Shown here in pieces: positions 17,390 through 26,519 of a stretch of 64,000 nt of DNA (position 1 is its first letter; every line of letters begins with the position of its first letter). The position numbers and the translations under genes are program-made. The notes beneath the pieces were generated by a model. That model saw only the letters and a list, made by a program, of their open reading frames with translations, was not told where the DNA came from and ran no database searches. This stretch comes from Arthrobacter sp. H35-D1 (GTDB lineage Bacteria; Actinomycetota; Actinomycetes; Actinomycetales; Micrococcaceae), in assembly GCF_030063185.1 (NCBI RefSeq), contig NZ_JASISP010000003.1, positions 33,687 to 97,686 on the forward strand, written 5' to 3'.

Positions 17390-19444
17390 ATGAACGCAAC
17401 GAAGAAGTTTCTGCCCATGCTCGGCCACACCCGAGGCAAGCGCAGCCCCGTCACGTGCAGCCTCAAATGCGACAACGCGTGTTCGAAGGCTGTTTGCAAC
17501 ACCTCACAGAACAATTATTTCCGCGACATTGCCTCCTTCCAGTTCAGCCGGCGGGCCGCGCTGGGACTGGGTTTGGCCGGGGCCTTGAGCGCCGCAGTCG
17601 TACTGACCGGCTGTGGGCCCAATACCCACGGTGGCACGGCCGGCCCCACAGCTTCCGGAAAGCTGGAGTTCACCCCGATCAAGGCCGTGGATGCCGCTGT
17701 GGACAGGTTCGATGTTCCGCAGGGCTACAGCTGGGCACCGATTCTGCGGTGGGGCGATCCCTTGTTTGCAGACACGCCTGACTTTGACTTTGCTGCGCAG
17801 ACGTCCGCCGCGCAGGCCGGCCAGTTCGGCTACAACAATGACTACTTGGAGATTCTGCGACAGCCTGACGGTAAAGGGGGCTTGCTGGTGTGCAACCACG
17901 AATACGTCAATCCGTCGATCATGTTCCCTGCGGCAGCGGTGAATGACGCTGAAATCGCTGCGCGCCGCAAGATTTTCCGCAACGCCGTGGGTATGAGCGT
18001 GGTGGAGCTGGAGCGTGCGAACAAGGGCGCTCCGTGGAGCTATGTGCGTGGCGGGAAACTGAACAGGCGCGTCACCTTGGACACGAAATTTGAGCTGACC
18101 GGACCAGTTGCAGGCTCGGATCTGGTGAAGACCACGGCGGATCCGCAAGGCCGTTTTGTGTTGGGCACGCTAGGGAACTGTTCCGGCGGCAGCACACCGT
18201 GGGGCACGATTCTCTCGGGTGAAGAAAACTTCAATGGCTTCTTCCGCACTGACGGCAGCTCTGCGCAGGACCGCCGTTACGGGCTGGGAGACGAAGCAAC
18301 CAAGATGGGGTGGGAATTGGATGACCCGCGCTTTGACGCACGCGGCGACGATTACCGCAACGAACCGAACCGGTTTGGCTACATTGTTGAAATTGATCCG
18401 GAAAATCCTGGTTCCGTGCCCAAGAAACACAGCAGCATGGGCCGTTTCAAGCACGAGGGCGCCAACGTCATCGTTGCCGACAACGGCAAAGTGGTGGCCT
18501 ACTCCGGCGACGATGAGCGCTTTGACTACTTGTACAAATTTGTTTCCAAGAACAAGTACAAAAAGGATGACAAGGCCCACAACATGACCCTGCTCTCCGC
18601 AGGGGACCTGTACGTGGCCCAGTTCGCCGGCAATTCCGAGGCGGAGATCGACGGAACAGGCAAGGCGCCGGCAGATGGCGGATTTGATGGAACCGGAAAA
18701 TGGCTGCCGCTGGTTGTCAAGGGAAAGAGCGCCATCAGCGGCATGGGCGTGCAGGAAGTGTTGGTGTACACCCGTCTCGCCGCCGACATTGCCGGGGCCA
18801 CAAAGATGGACCGTTGTGAAGACGTGGAGCCCAGCCTGAAGACCGGCAAGGTGTATGTGGCGTGCACCAACAACTCCAAGCGCGGTGTGGAGCAGGGCGC
18901 CAAAGCCGATGAAGCCAACCCGCGCACCGAAAATCGGGACGGCCACGTCATTGAAATCACCGAGCAAGGCGATGACGCCACGGCCACGGTCTTCAACTGG
19001 AATATCCTGCTGCTGTGTGGGGATCCAGCCACGAACGAAAGCGCCTATTTCAGCGGATTCCCGGCGGAGCAGGTCAGCCCTATTTCCTGCCCTGACAACT
19101 TGGCGTTTGATGCTGAAGGAAATCTCTGGGTATCCACGGATGGTGCGCCCTCGGTGATTGGCTACAACGACGGGCTTTTCAAAGTGGGGCTGAATGGCGC
19201 GAACCGCGGCAACGTCCAGCAGTTCGCTTCCATGCCGCGAGAAGCGGAAACGTGCGGACCCATCATCCACGACGACGAGTCGATGGTGTACGTTGCCGTC
19301 CAGCACCCGGGTGAAGATGGCGACTACGGTGCCCCAACATCGATGTTCCCCGACTATGTGCCGCACGGAGACAAACCTGCGTCCGGTCAGGTCAGCGGTC
19401 CCCGGCCTTCTGTAGTACAGATCTTCATGGAGAGCGCCCGGTAG
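17390..19444 (+). CDS. phoX: PhoX-family alkaline phosphatase
   Basis: PhoX releases phosphate from organic esters outside the cell using Ca and Fe cofactors. The 684-residue protein has a long N-terminal leader with a twin-arginine motif (SRRAALG, from S53) and a lipobox LTGC ending at C75, so it is probably a Tat-exported lipoprotein. The body carries the DUF839/PhoX pattern including CNHEYVNP, LGNCSGGSTPWGT, EENFNGFF and DNLAFDAEGNLWVSTDG. GGAAGG precedes the ATG. A PHO box lies upstream. Length is typical. Confidence 0.95.
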   Translation: MNATKKFLPMLGHTRGKRSPVTCSLKCDNACSKAVCNTSQNNYFRDIASFQFSRRAALGLGLAGALSAAVVLTGCGPNTHGGTAGPTASGKLEFTPIKAVDAAVDRFDVPQGYSWAPILRWGDPLFADTPDFDFAAQTSAAQAGQFGYNNDYLEILRQPDGKGGLLVCNHEYVNPSIMFPAAAVNDAEIAARRKIFRNAVGMSVVELERANKGAPWSYVRGGKLNRRVTLDTKFELTGPVAGSDLVKTTADPQGRFVLGTLGNCSGGSTPWGTILSGEENFNGFFRTDGSSAQDRRYGLGDEATKMGWELDDPRFDARGDDYRNEPNRFGYIVEIDPENPGSVPKKHSSMGRFKHEGANVIVADNGKVVAYSGDDERFDYLYKFVSKNKYKKDDKAHNMTLLSAGDLYVAQFAGNSEAEIDGTGKAPADGGFDGTGKWLPLVVKGKSAISGMGVQEVLVYTRLAADIAGATKMDRCEDVEPSLKTGKVYVACTNNSKRGVEQGAKADEANPRTENRDGHVIEITEQGDDATATVFNWNILLLCGDPATNESAYFSGFPAEQVSPISCPDNLAFDAEGNLWVSTDGAPSVIGYNDGLFKVGLNGANRGNVQQFASMPREAETCGPIIHDDESMVYVAVQHPGEDGDYGAPTSMFPDYVPHGDKPASGQVSGPRPSVVQIFMESAR

Positions 19445-19479
19445 GCACGACGACGCCACGCTCCCTTTTGGGAGTTCCC

Positions 19480-19514
19480 CCACCAACCGCCGTGGGCAGG
19501 ACTGCGGTTGGTGG
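19480..19514. terminator. Bidirectional terminator between phoX and jetD
   Basis: CCACCAACCGC and GCGGTTGGTGG form an 11-bp stem around 13 bases between two convergent stops. Confidence 0.75.
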
Positions 19515-19524
19515 AGGCCGAGGG

Positions 19525-20703
19525 CTACCTGGGAAATGATGCAGGCAGCTGTTGCAGCACGTATTCCCAATTCAGCAGTTCCTGCTCCAACCGCAAGAAC
19601 GGCTGCGGAATGCCGTTTTGCAGATTGGTGTACAAGGCACTCTCGGCGGCGTCCAAATGCTTCAAATCGGCACGGCTTTGCTTTTGTTCGGTGCCCCAGA
19701 ATTCGCGGTGGGCCAGCAGCGTTTGTTCATCCATCATGACGCTGCGAACCTGCGGAAGATGGGACCTGAGCTGGGCCAAAATGCCAAACCCGTGCGTATC
19801 AATGTCCCCCCAATACAGCACGTCAATGTTTCGCAGCCAGTGGGCTTCACGAAGAGCTGCAAAGCCGTAGCCATCCCCAAAAACAGCCATGGTGCCGGGC
19901 ATGGACGGGAGCGCCAGAAAGTTGACGAGGTTTTCGGTGGTGATCACGCGGTCCACCCCGGGATTCAGCAAAGCAAAGGCCGCCGCTGTCATTTCCATGT
20001 CAGCCAATGCAGGGAACGGTGCGGTTGAGGCATCAAGAAAACGGATCCTAACGCGTTCCGGGGCAGCGAGAAATCCGTGCCGCAGTGAGTAGTTCTTACC
20101 CATCATGACCCGTCCAGGGGCCAATACTGCCAGCATTGTGTCGATGAGCCGCCGGTGTGTTTCCACGAACTTTGTGTGGACCCCGGGCAGGGACAATTGG
20201 CGCAGGTAAATCCCGGGAGCAGGATTGGCGTCCAGCCAAATGGCCACCCTGGCGGCGGTCAACGCGTCCGCACCGTGCTTGAGCAGATCCAGCGGCCGCG
20301 CAAGCGTCCAAGCCTCCAGCCTTGTATCCAGTTCGGTCACGTTCCGGGCCAACGCCGTGAACGTGGCGGCCTCGCGTCCGCGCCCCAGAAACGCAATTTC
20401 ATCCGCGGCCGAGCCAAACACGGCCGCACACGGCAGCGAGTTGGCGCCAATGGTGGTGGCACCGATGGTGACGTACTCCAGCGCGGCGCCTGACGGCGCC
20501 GGTGCCCACGTTTGGGCCCACACGGCGGCCAGTGCGTAGTCGCTGCGCAACTGGGTGGCACTGGGATGTTTTATGGTTCGACGCCGGGGGTACAGCGTTG
20601 TGGGCTGGGCCGTCTCCCGCAGCAGCTCCCCGTTGTTCCAGGACCGCAGTGCTGCGGTGCGCACGTCGGCCGTGCTGGTCCATCCGGGTGTTTTAGCGGC
20701 CAC
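19525..20703 (-). CDS. jetD: Wadjet subunit JetD (Toprim nuclease)
   Basis: JetD is the topoisomerase VI-like nuclease of Wadjet, which cuts circular plasmid DNA after loop extrusion by JetABC. The 392-residue protein has an N-terminal DUF3322 part and a C-terminal Toprim (DUF2220) domain. The catalytic acid is E257 in ITTENLVNFLAL and the metal-binding pair is D300 and D302 in YWGDIDTHGFG. It starts with GTG at 20703 and overlaps the jetC stop by 11 bases. Fourth gene of a tightly overlapping jetABCD operon. Confidence 0.94.
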   Translation of the reverse strand: MAAKTPGWTSTADVRTAALRSWNNGELLRETAQPTTLYPRRRTIKHPSATQLRSDYALAAVWAQTWAPAPSGAALEYVTIGATTIGANSLPCAAVFGSAADEIAFLGRGREAATFTALARNVTELDTRLEAWTLARPLDLLKHGADALTAARVAIWLDANPAPGIYLRQLSLPGVHTKFVETHRRLIDTMLAVLAPGRVMMGKNYSLRHGFLAAPERVRIRFLDASTAPFPALADMEMTAAAFALLNPGVDRVITTENLVNFLALPSMPGTMAVFGDGYGFAALREAHWLRNIDVLYWGDIDTHGFGILAQLRSHLPQVRSVMMDEQTLLAHREFWGTEQKQSRADLKHLDAAESALYTNLQNGIPQPFLRLEQELLNWEYVLQQLPASFPR

Positions 20704-23700
20704 GTTTGTCCCGTTCGGCCCGGTATTCGTGAATTGTCATGTTGCGCAGTTGGGAATCTGCGCCAGACTCGTTGGCTACGAATCCCACATTGGCCACGAA
20801 GGGTTCAATGACATGGATCTTTTGCAGGGGTGTGACGATGAGCAACTGGAGTTTCAGGCGCTTGAACAATTCCAGCCCGTACTTGGCCGACTCGTCCGAT
20901 CCGCGCCCGAACGCTTCATCAATGACCACAAAGCGGAAGCTGCGCTGGTTGCCAGGTCCTGCCGCTATCCCGAACTGGAAGGCCAGGGCTGCGGCAAGGA
21001 TGGTGTAGGCCAGCTTTTCTTTTTGTCCGCCCGATTTACCGCCTGAATCCGTGAAATGTTCGTGCTCCTCGCCTGTTTCAGTCCATTTTTCAGATGCGGA
21101 GAAGGTGAACCAGTTGCGCACGTCGGTGACCTTCGCGGTCCACCGCTCATCCAAGTTGGTGCGGCCTTCACGCCCCCGAAAACGCTCAACGAGTGCCTCG
21201 ACCTGTAGGAATTTTTGTTCCGAATATTGTTCCTGTGCACCGATGGAGCCCTCGGAACACGCGCGCAGGTCGGTGCCAAATTCGCGTACTTCGGGGTCGG
21301 GGGTCGCTTGTGGTTCAAGCTGGATGTGCCGTCCTGGGTTGTATTCAATCCGAGCCAACGACTCATTGATTTCGCCAATGCGGGAAACGATGTCTTGCTT
21401 GCGGGCATCCAAAAACGCGTTGAACGCCACGATCTCATGGATGGTGTTTTGTGTCAGCGATTCCTTGAAGCGTTCGGCAAAGCGGGGCAGATCATTCTCC
21501 ACCAACTGTGCCAAGATCTTGTTGAACTCTCCCGCGGCCTCAAGTGAGGCGTCAAGATCCGTGGTCTCGGATGGGTACTTGTTGCGGAAATCCGTCATGA
21601 ACCTGATCGTGATTCCTTCGGCGGTGCTCATCCGCCGGCTCAGGCCGTCGATGCTCCTTGTGAGGGTTTCTCTTGCCTTGCTCTCAATTTTGCCCGTGTT
21701 CTTGTACGTCAGCACCCCTGACTCAAGTGCCGCCGCGGTGAGCCTGCCCAGTTCGGCCAACAGCCCGGCGTCGGACGTCAACGGCATTTCTGCGAGCGAC
21801 TCGCGGCAGTCTGCAATCTGCTCGGTGAGGGTTCGGATGTCCGCCTTGTTGGAGCCGATCCGCTCCATCAAGGTGCGCAGCTTCTCGTTGGCCTTCTCCA
21901 CGCGCGTGGCGGTTTCAGCCTCCCTGCGGGTGAGCTCGCGCAGAATGTCGCTTGAGGTTTCAAGCGCGGCTTTCTCCTCCGTCAGGCTGGCCATGGCGCG
22001 CGCCGTGGCCTGCCAGTTCAGGTCGGCGAAATTTGCGACGGTGGAAATGGTGCCGATGAGCCGCTGCTGGCGACCCAGGTTGCCCAGCTGGTTGTCGACG
22101 CGGCCCAGCCCGTCCCCTGCTGTGCGAACTTTCCCCTCGGCCTGCTCCAGGGCTGTGCGCAGCCGGGCAATTTTGTCATGGTTGTCCCAGCCAAGGACGT
22201 AGGTGGAACGGTCAGTCAGGGCCTTGCGGTCGTCCTTTTCGTGGCGTCCGCCGCCACTTTTAAGCTGGCCGTTGCTGGTCAGTGCCTTTGGGTAACGACG
22301 GAACTCTGCCATCGTTTCGCAGCACTGATGGTCAAAACGGCGGCCCAGTTCATCCAGCAGGAATTCACGCAGGGGGGTGCCCGGTTTGATGCCGATTTTT
22401 CCGGCCAGCGTGTCGGGAGCTGCAGGACGCGGGGAGGGACTCTCCCCAACCCTGAGATAGACCAGCCGGGCGCGCAAGTTGTTTGAATCAACCCAATCGC
22501 TGACGGCGGGGTAGTGCCGGCCGGTGACCAGCAAGGACAGTGCAAAGCCGTGCAGGGTGCGCTCGGCGGCGCCTTCCCAGGCAGCCTCGGATTCACGCAC
22601 TTTCAGCAGCTCGCCGGCAAAGGGCAACTCTGTTTCTGCGATGCCTGTTCCATCGCAGAGTTTCTTGCGCAGAGCGATCAGCCAGCCCGGCAGCAGGTTC
22701 GCCCTGTTCAGCAGGCTTTTGAGTTCGTCCTTGTGTTCCTTGGCCTGATCCGCAGCCTCGGAACGCTGGCGGTCAAGGGCAGTGCGCTGTCCCTGGAGCT
22801 CGGTGTTGGCTTCAACAAGGTCCTTCTCCACCCCCGGCAGAGCGGCGGCGTTGGCGTCAAAAACCACCTGGTCAGCCGGTTCAAACAGACCAAGTACTGT
22901 TGCGGCGTCTGAGTAGGTGGCGTAGCGCTCGCGCTGGGCGCCGGATTCAATGGACATGCGCGCCAGCTCGGCTTCGATGGCGGCAATCCGTCCGCCACCA
23001 CTGGTGCGAATGTCATCGCGGAGATCAGCCAACTCCCGGTTGAAGTTGCCCAGCTCGGCCGTCAGCGAGGTTTGCTGTTCGGCCACCTTGGCTGCGGCAC
23101 GCTCCAATTCCAGCAGGTGCGCTTCGCTGAGCTGCAGTTTTCGGGAGGTGAACCAAGGGGAGAGCTGTTCGCGCTGTTGGTGCGAGTTGGCGTGGTCCAC
23201 CGTGAGGGCCTGGTGGCGGGCGGCATTGTCCCTGACCGGTTCCAGCATGCGGATCTGGTCCTTGGCGCGCAAGACCGCGTTATGGGCCTTCTTCAGATCG
23301 TCAAAGTGGTGCAGCAGGTTCTTGACGCGGGTTTCTACATCGTCCTCCTCAAGCATGTTGGTGCGCACAAAGTGGGTGATGTTCTCCACCTGTTTCATGG
23401 AGACGGTGCGGTGGAACAAATCCATGGCTTGGTTGGAGCCGATGCCAAAGTGGCGTTTGAAGGCGGCTCCGTACTTTTCAAACACATCAAAGACAGCGAC
23501 GCCGTCAGCGCGCAGCCTCCGTTTCAGCTTGGCCAGGTCGGTGCCAAAATCGGAGAAGTCGCCCTTGATTGACTGCTCGCCCTCGGCAATGGAGTAAAAG
23601 CGGGTGGGCTGCCCGGCCTCCTGTGTGGCCCACAGGGTGATGGCCAAGGTGATGGTCTTGTCCAAGGTGGCGTTGTGGAAGACGCCCAGCACCACTGTGA

Positions 23701-24073
23701 ACGTGCCCGGCCCGCGCAGCGCCACCGGGCGGGAGGCGTCTCCGATGCCGCTGCGTGCGCTTTTATGGAAGCCGCGCACGTACGACATGAGGCTGCGTTC
23801 CTTCTTTTGCGCGCCGGCAGCCTTGTTGTATTCAATCCGGTTGGCTGGCAGCAAAAGGGTGGTGATGGCGTCCACCACAGTGGATTTGCCGGATCCGATG
23901 TCACCGGTGAGCAGACTGTTTTCCCCGTCGAGCCGGAACGTTCGAACGTCCCTGTTGAAAGTGCCCCAGTTGAGCAGCTCCAAACGGTGCAGCCGAAAGC
24001 CTGGCCGGGTGCCGGCGTCGTCTGCGGTGAGGTCATCCAGGCTGAAGAGGCCTGTCTGGGTTTGTGCGCTCAT
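20693..24073 (-). CDS. jetC: Wadjet subunit JetC (SMC-like ATPase)
   Basis: JetC is the MukB-like SMC ATPase of Wadjet. The 1,126-residue protein has Walker A GDIGSGKST (57-65), long coiled coil in the middle with a hinge-like globular region, and near the C-terminus the ABC signature SGGQKEK (about 1015) and Walker B FVVIDEAFGRG (about 1050). The ATG at 24073 overlaps the jetB stop by four bases (ATGA). The open frame continues upstream inside jetB and is not used. Both nucleotide-binding motifs are intact, so the protein should be active. Confidence 0.95.
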   Translation of the reverse strand: MSAQTQTGLFSLDDLTADDAGTRPGFRLHRLELLNWGTFNRDVRTFRLDGENSLLTGDIGSGKSTVVDAITTLLLPANRIEYNKAAGAQKKERSLMSYVRGFHKSARSGIGDASRPVALRGPGTFTVVLGVFHNATLDKTITLAITLWATQEAGQPTRFYSIAEGEQSIKGDFSDFGTDLAKLKRRLRADGVAVFDVFEKYGAAFKRHFGIGSNQAMDLFHRTVSMKQVENITHFVRTNMLEEDDVETRVKNLLHHFDDLKKAHNAVLRAKDQIRMLEPVRDNAARHQALTVDHANSHQQREQLSPWFTSRKLQLSEAHLLELERAAAKVAEQQTSLTAELGNFNRELADLRDDIRTSGGGRIAAIEAELARMSIESGAQRERYATYSDAATVLGLFEPADQVVFDANAAALPGVEKDLVEANTELQGQRTALDRQRSEAADQAKEHKDELKSLLNRANLLPGWLIALRKKLCDGTGIAETELPFAGELLKVRESEAAWEGAAERTLHGFALSLLVTGRHYPAVSDWVDSNNLRARLVYLRVGESPSPRPAAPDTLAGKIGIKPGTPLREFLLDELGRRFDHQCCETMAEFRRYPKALTSNGQLKSGGGRHEKDDRKALTDRSTYVLGWDNHDKIARLRTALEQAEGKVRTAGDGLGRVDNQLGNLGRQQRLIGTISTVANFADLNWQATARAMASLTEEKAALETSSDILRELTRREAETATRVEKANEKLRTLMERIGSNKADIRTLTEQIADCRESLAEMPLTSDAGLLAELGRLTAAALESGVLTYKNTGKIESKARETLTRSIDGLSRRMSTAEGITIRFMTDFRNKYPSETTDLDASLEAAGEFNKILAQLVENDLPRFAERFKESLTQNTIHEIVAFNAFLDARKQDIVSRIGEINESLARIEYNPGRHIQLEPQATPDPEVREFGTDLRACSEGSIGAQEQYSEQKFLQVEALVERFRGREGRTNLDERWTAKVTDVRNWFTFSASEKWTETGEEHEHFTDSGGKSGGQKEKLAYTILAAALAFQFGIAAGPGNQRSFRFVVIDEAFGRGSDESAKYGLELFKRLKLQLLIVTPLQKIHVIEPFVANVGFVANESGADSQLRNMTIHEYRAERDKRGR

Positions 24074-24729
24074 GTGGTGGCCGCCTTTGCCATGCTGCCG
24101 GGTGTTTTGTCGCCTTCGAGGGCGGAGTGGTAGTCGGAGAGTCGGGCGTCGAACTCTTCGAGCCACTGGGCGTCCACATAGGCCTTGAGAATGCGGGCCA
24201 CCTCATAGGTCTGTTCCTGGCCCCGGAGTTTGCGCAGGAAGCCCAGCTCAGTGACTTTTTTGATGTTGCTGGACAGCTGGTCCAGTACTCGGGCCTCGTT
24301 GCTGGATTCGGGCAGGAACACGGAGACCATGTCAGCAATTTGCTCGGTGGTCATGATGAGCCGGGTTTCGCTGTTCTGTTGGTCAAATTCTGCCAGCCGG
24401 GCGCGCAACAAGGCTAGGAGCAAGCTGACGTGAAAGGTCAGCTGGCGGCGGGGAATGAGGCGGGGAAGCTCCGTGTCGGCGTCGGGATGTGAACGCAGGA
24501 ATGCGTAGCCTTCGCTGTCATCAAGGACAAGCTCCAGGCCCAGCACTGCCACGTAGTCGCGGGCCTGGGCAGACAACTCCATGAGCCGCTGCCACAGTTT
24601 TTCATCGCCTTCCCGGTAGACAACGCCCTTGAACAGCTTGGTGACAACAAGGGGCAACCCGTCGGGGGTTCGTGTGGCAGGTTCCTGATTTTCATCGGGT
24701 TCCCGGGTGTCGTCGCGGACGGCTGTCAT
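24070..24729 (-). CDS. jetB: Wadjet subunit JetB (DUF4194)
   Basis: JetB is the MukE-like kite subunit that links JetA and JetC. The 219-residue protein has a charged N-terminal tail and the DUF4194 domain (about 25-200; features include LVVTKLFKGVVYREGD, LRSHPDADTELPRLIPRR and the winged-helix segment TEQIADMVSVFLPES). Both ends overlap neighbours by four bases. Length is usual for JetB. Confidence 0.94.
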   Translation of the reverse strand: MTAVRDDTREPDENQEPATRTPDGLPLVVTKLFKGVVYREGDEKLWQRLMELSAQARDYVAVLGLELVLDDSEGYAFLRSHPDADTELPRLIPRRQLTFHVSLLLALLRARLAEFDQQNSETRLIMTTEQIADMVSVFLPESSNEARVLDQLSSNIKKVTELGFLRKLRGQEQTYEVARILKAYVDAQWLEEFDARLSDYHSALEGDKTPGSMAKAATT

Positions 24730-26168
24730 GATGGCCTCACAAAGATGATTTTTTCAACGGTGGCTTCCCGCAGGCTGCCGTCGGGGAGCGTCCAGGAAAG
24801 GGTTTGGGATGAGCCGGAGTCGATGAGTGCCGACTGTGACTCGGTGGCAAGCTGGAAATAGGTGACAAGCTCAGCCAGTCCCTGACTCAGCGGGAAAGCG
24901 TCCGTGACGTCAGAGAGTGTGGCTTGTTCAGCGTCGGCCAGAACCGAATCGATGTTGGATTCCAGCTTTTGCGGGTCAACATGGAACTGGTCAAAGAGTG
25001 CGTGGGCGTCCACATCCAGGTCCTCGGCGACGTCGACGGCGTCGTTGATCGGTGTTTGGCGGCTGGGTTCATAGAGTGGGCGCTCGAAGGGTAGCGAGAC
25101 GGGTACGTTGTGTCCAGCCAGGTCGGCAAAGGCGCCCTGCGGAGGGGTGGTGCGGACAGCGACGGCGCTTGATTCAATGTTGCGGATCAACGCCATGATG
25201 CGCTTGTTTTCAAGGAACACCTTGTCATCGAGCAGGCGCCGGATTTGGGCCGACAGCTGGCGAACCGTGGACTGTGTCTGCTCCACGGCCGGCAGCCAGT
25301 CGTTCTGCATGGACGTGATGGATTGCAGGCCTTCCTGCGTGGCGAGTGCTTCGATTTGGGTGGCGCGTTCCAAGAGTTCGTGCAACTCAGTGCGTAGCTG
25401 CGGGGACATCAGGTAATCCCAAAAGCCCTGGAAGGTGCGCCCCTGCAGGGAACCACTGATGTCCTGCTGAGAGGAGAAGATTGACTCGAGGAGATCGCCC
25501 TGGCCGCCTTCCCAGCGGGAGATCTGTTCGCGCAGCTTGCGGTCAAGCTTGCGGAAGTTCGCCTCCACTTCACGGAAGTCTGAGAGCAGGTCCTTGGCTT
25601 GGGTGCTCAACTGGTGGAAGTGGTCCACGGCTTCGGGACCGGACATGACAGGGACGGTGCCGGAACGGATCAGTTCCATTTGCGCATCAATGTCATCGCG
25701 CTGGCTCTGCAGTTCAGCAAGCCGTGCTTCGGGGTCGGTTTCTGAACCGTGGACCAAGGTTTTGAGGAGAGTGAAGATGCTGGACAGGCGTGACTGGGTG
25801 GGGACAAAGTCGCGTCCACGCAACGATTCAACCCAGCGGATCACGTCTTCGGTGGAGGCAGTGAGGTCGTAGACGGGCTCGTCCCGGTTGTCTGCGTAGA
25901 ATTTTCTCAGCCACGCCTTGCCAGGTTCGGCCCAGTCATCGAGATATTCCCCCGCTGAGCGTGGAAACCTGTCCTCGCCCAGGGAATCCCTCAAGCTGAA
26001 CAGAACATCGTCCAGGACTTCGATCAAGTCCTGGCGGCCCAAGTTGCGCTGGTTGGGGTCAGTGAAGGCCGTCATGAAGAATGTCAGGGCCAGGGGTGCG
26101 TTTTGGGCGCGCAACAGGGACCATCCAGCGTGGTTCTCACGCAGGGAGTTGATCGCAAAGTAGTCCAT
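24726..26168 (-). CDS. jetA: Wadjet subunit JetA (DUF3375)
   Basis: JetA is the MukF-like kleisin of Wadjet. The 480-residue protein belongs to DUF3375: it starts MDYFAINSLRENHAGWSLLRAQNAP, has a helical middle with the SRLSSIFTLLKTLVHGSETDPEARL segment and a C-terminal winged-helix region. The ATG at 26168 follows TGGAG at nine bases and matches the family start. The frame is open upstream to 26300, where it continues from a repeated 40-bp element, but this part does not resemble the family. First gene of the operon. Confidence 0.93.
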   Translation of the reverse strand: MDYFAINSLRENHAGWSLLRAQNAPLALTFFMTAFTDPNQRNLGRQDLIEVLDDVLFSLRDSLGEDRFPRSAGEYLDDWAEPGKAWLRKFYADNRDEPVYDLTASTEDVIRWVESLRGRDFVPTQSRLSSIFTLLKTLVHGSETDPEARLAELQSQRDDIDAQMELIRSGTVPVMSGPEAVDHFHQLSTQAKDLLSDFREVEANFRKLDRKLREQISRWEGGQGDLLESIFSSQQDISGSLQGRTFQGFWDYLMSPQLRTELHELLERATQIEALATQEGLQSITSMQNDWLPAVEQTQSTVRQLSAQIRRLLDDKVFLENKRIMALIRNIESSAVAVRTTPPQGAFADLAGHNVPVSLPFERPLYEPSRQTPINDAVDVAEDLDVDAHALFDQFHVDPQKLESNIDSVLADAEQATLSDVTDAFPLSQGLAELVTYFQLATESQSALIDSGSSQTLSWTLPDGSLREATVEKIIFVRPS

Positions 26169-26295
26169 GACGAAACGCTCCAAAAAGTTGGCTATTGCCT
26201 CAATGTCAATGGTAGGCGCAGGGGCAGACAAACGGTCATCGATGACGGTGTGGCAAGTGGTGTTCAGGCCGGATGGCAGGCTGCAACGCCAGACT

Positions 26296-26335
26296 CCCAA
26301 AGAATTCCCAATTTTTTAGGAGTTGGGACTTCACT
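26296..26335. repeat. Direct repeat copy A, upstream of jetA
   Basis: A 40-base segment (CCCAAAGAATTCCCAATTTT... to ...TTCACT) matches 27673-27713 at about 36 of 40 positions with one single-base gap. It contains nested CCCAA/TTGGG half-sites. It lies between the end of the Fic reading frame and jetA. Confidence 0.85.
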
Positions 26336-26519
26336 AGATTCCGAGAGTGTGTGGCAAGTTGGGGTTGGCTTGCCAAGTATTGGCACGCCCGTTCTTGATG
26401 CGGGTGACATGTCCCAGCGCGGCAAGCTCATTCAGGTCATTTCTGGCTGTTTGGTCGCCTATGAGGTATCTGTGGGCATAGCTTGAAACCGACGTGCTGT
26501 GGGAGTCGTCTCGGGCCAG
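26334..26519 (-). pseudogene. Detached winged-helix end of the first Fic gene
   Basis: Directly after the TGA at 26520-26522 the same frame stays open for 61 codons up to TAG at 26334. The translation (including YLIGDQTARNDLNELAALGH and VTRIKNGRANTWQ) is the winged-helix pattern found at the C-terminus of this Fic subfamily, where QTAR...L..L...G is typical. It has no start or ribosome site of its own. The intact gene therefore once extended to 26334; one base change at the TGA would restore it. Confidence 0.8.

Noticed and set aside
18170-19570. 466-codon minus-strand frame opposite phoX
   Set aside because: phoX on the plus strand has full family motifs; the opposite frame has none.
24726-26300. 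Longer jetA start at 26300
   Set aside because: The extra residues derive from the 40-bp repeat region and do not fit DUF3375; ATG 26168 has a good ribosome site.
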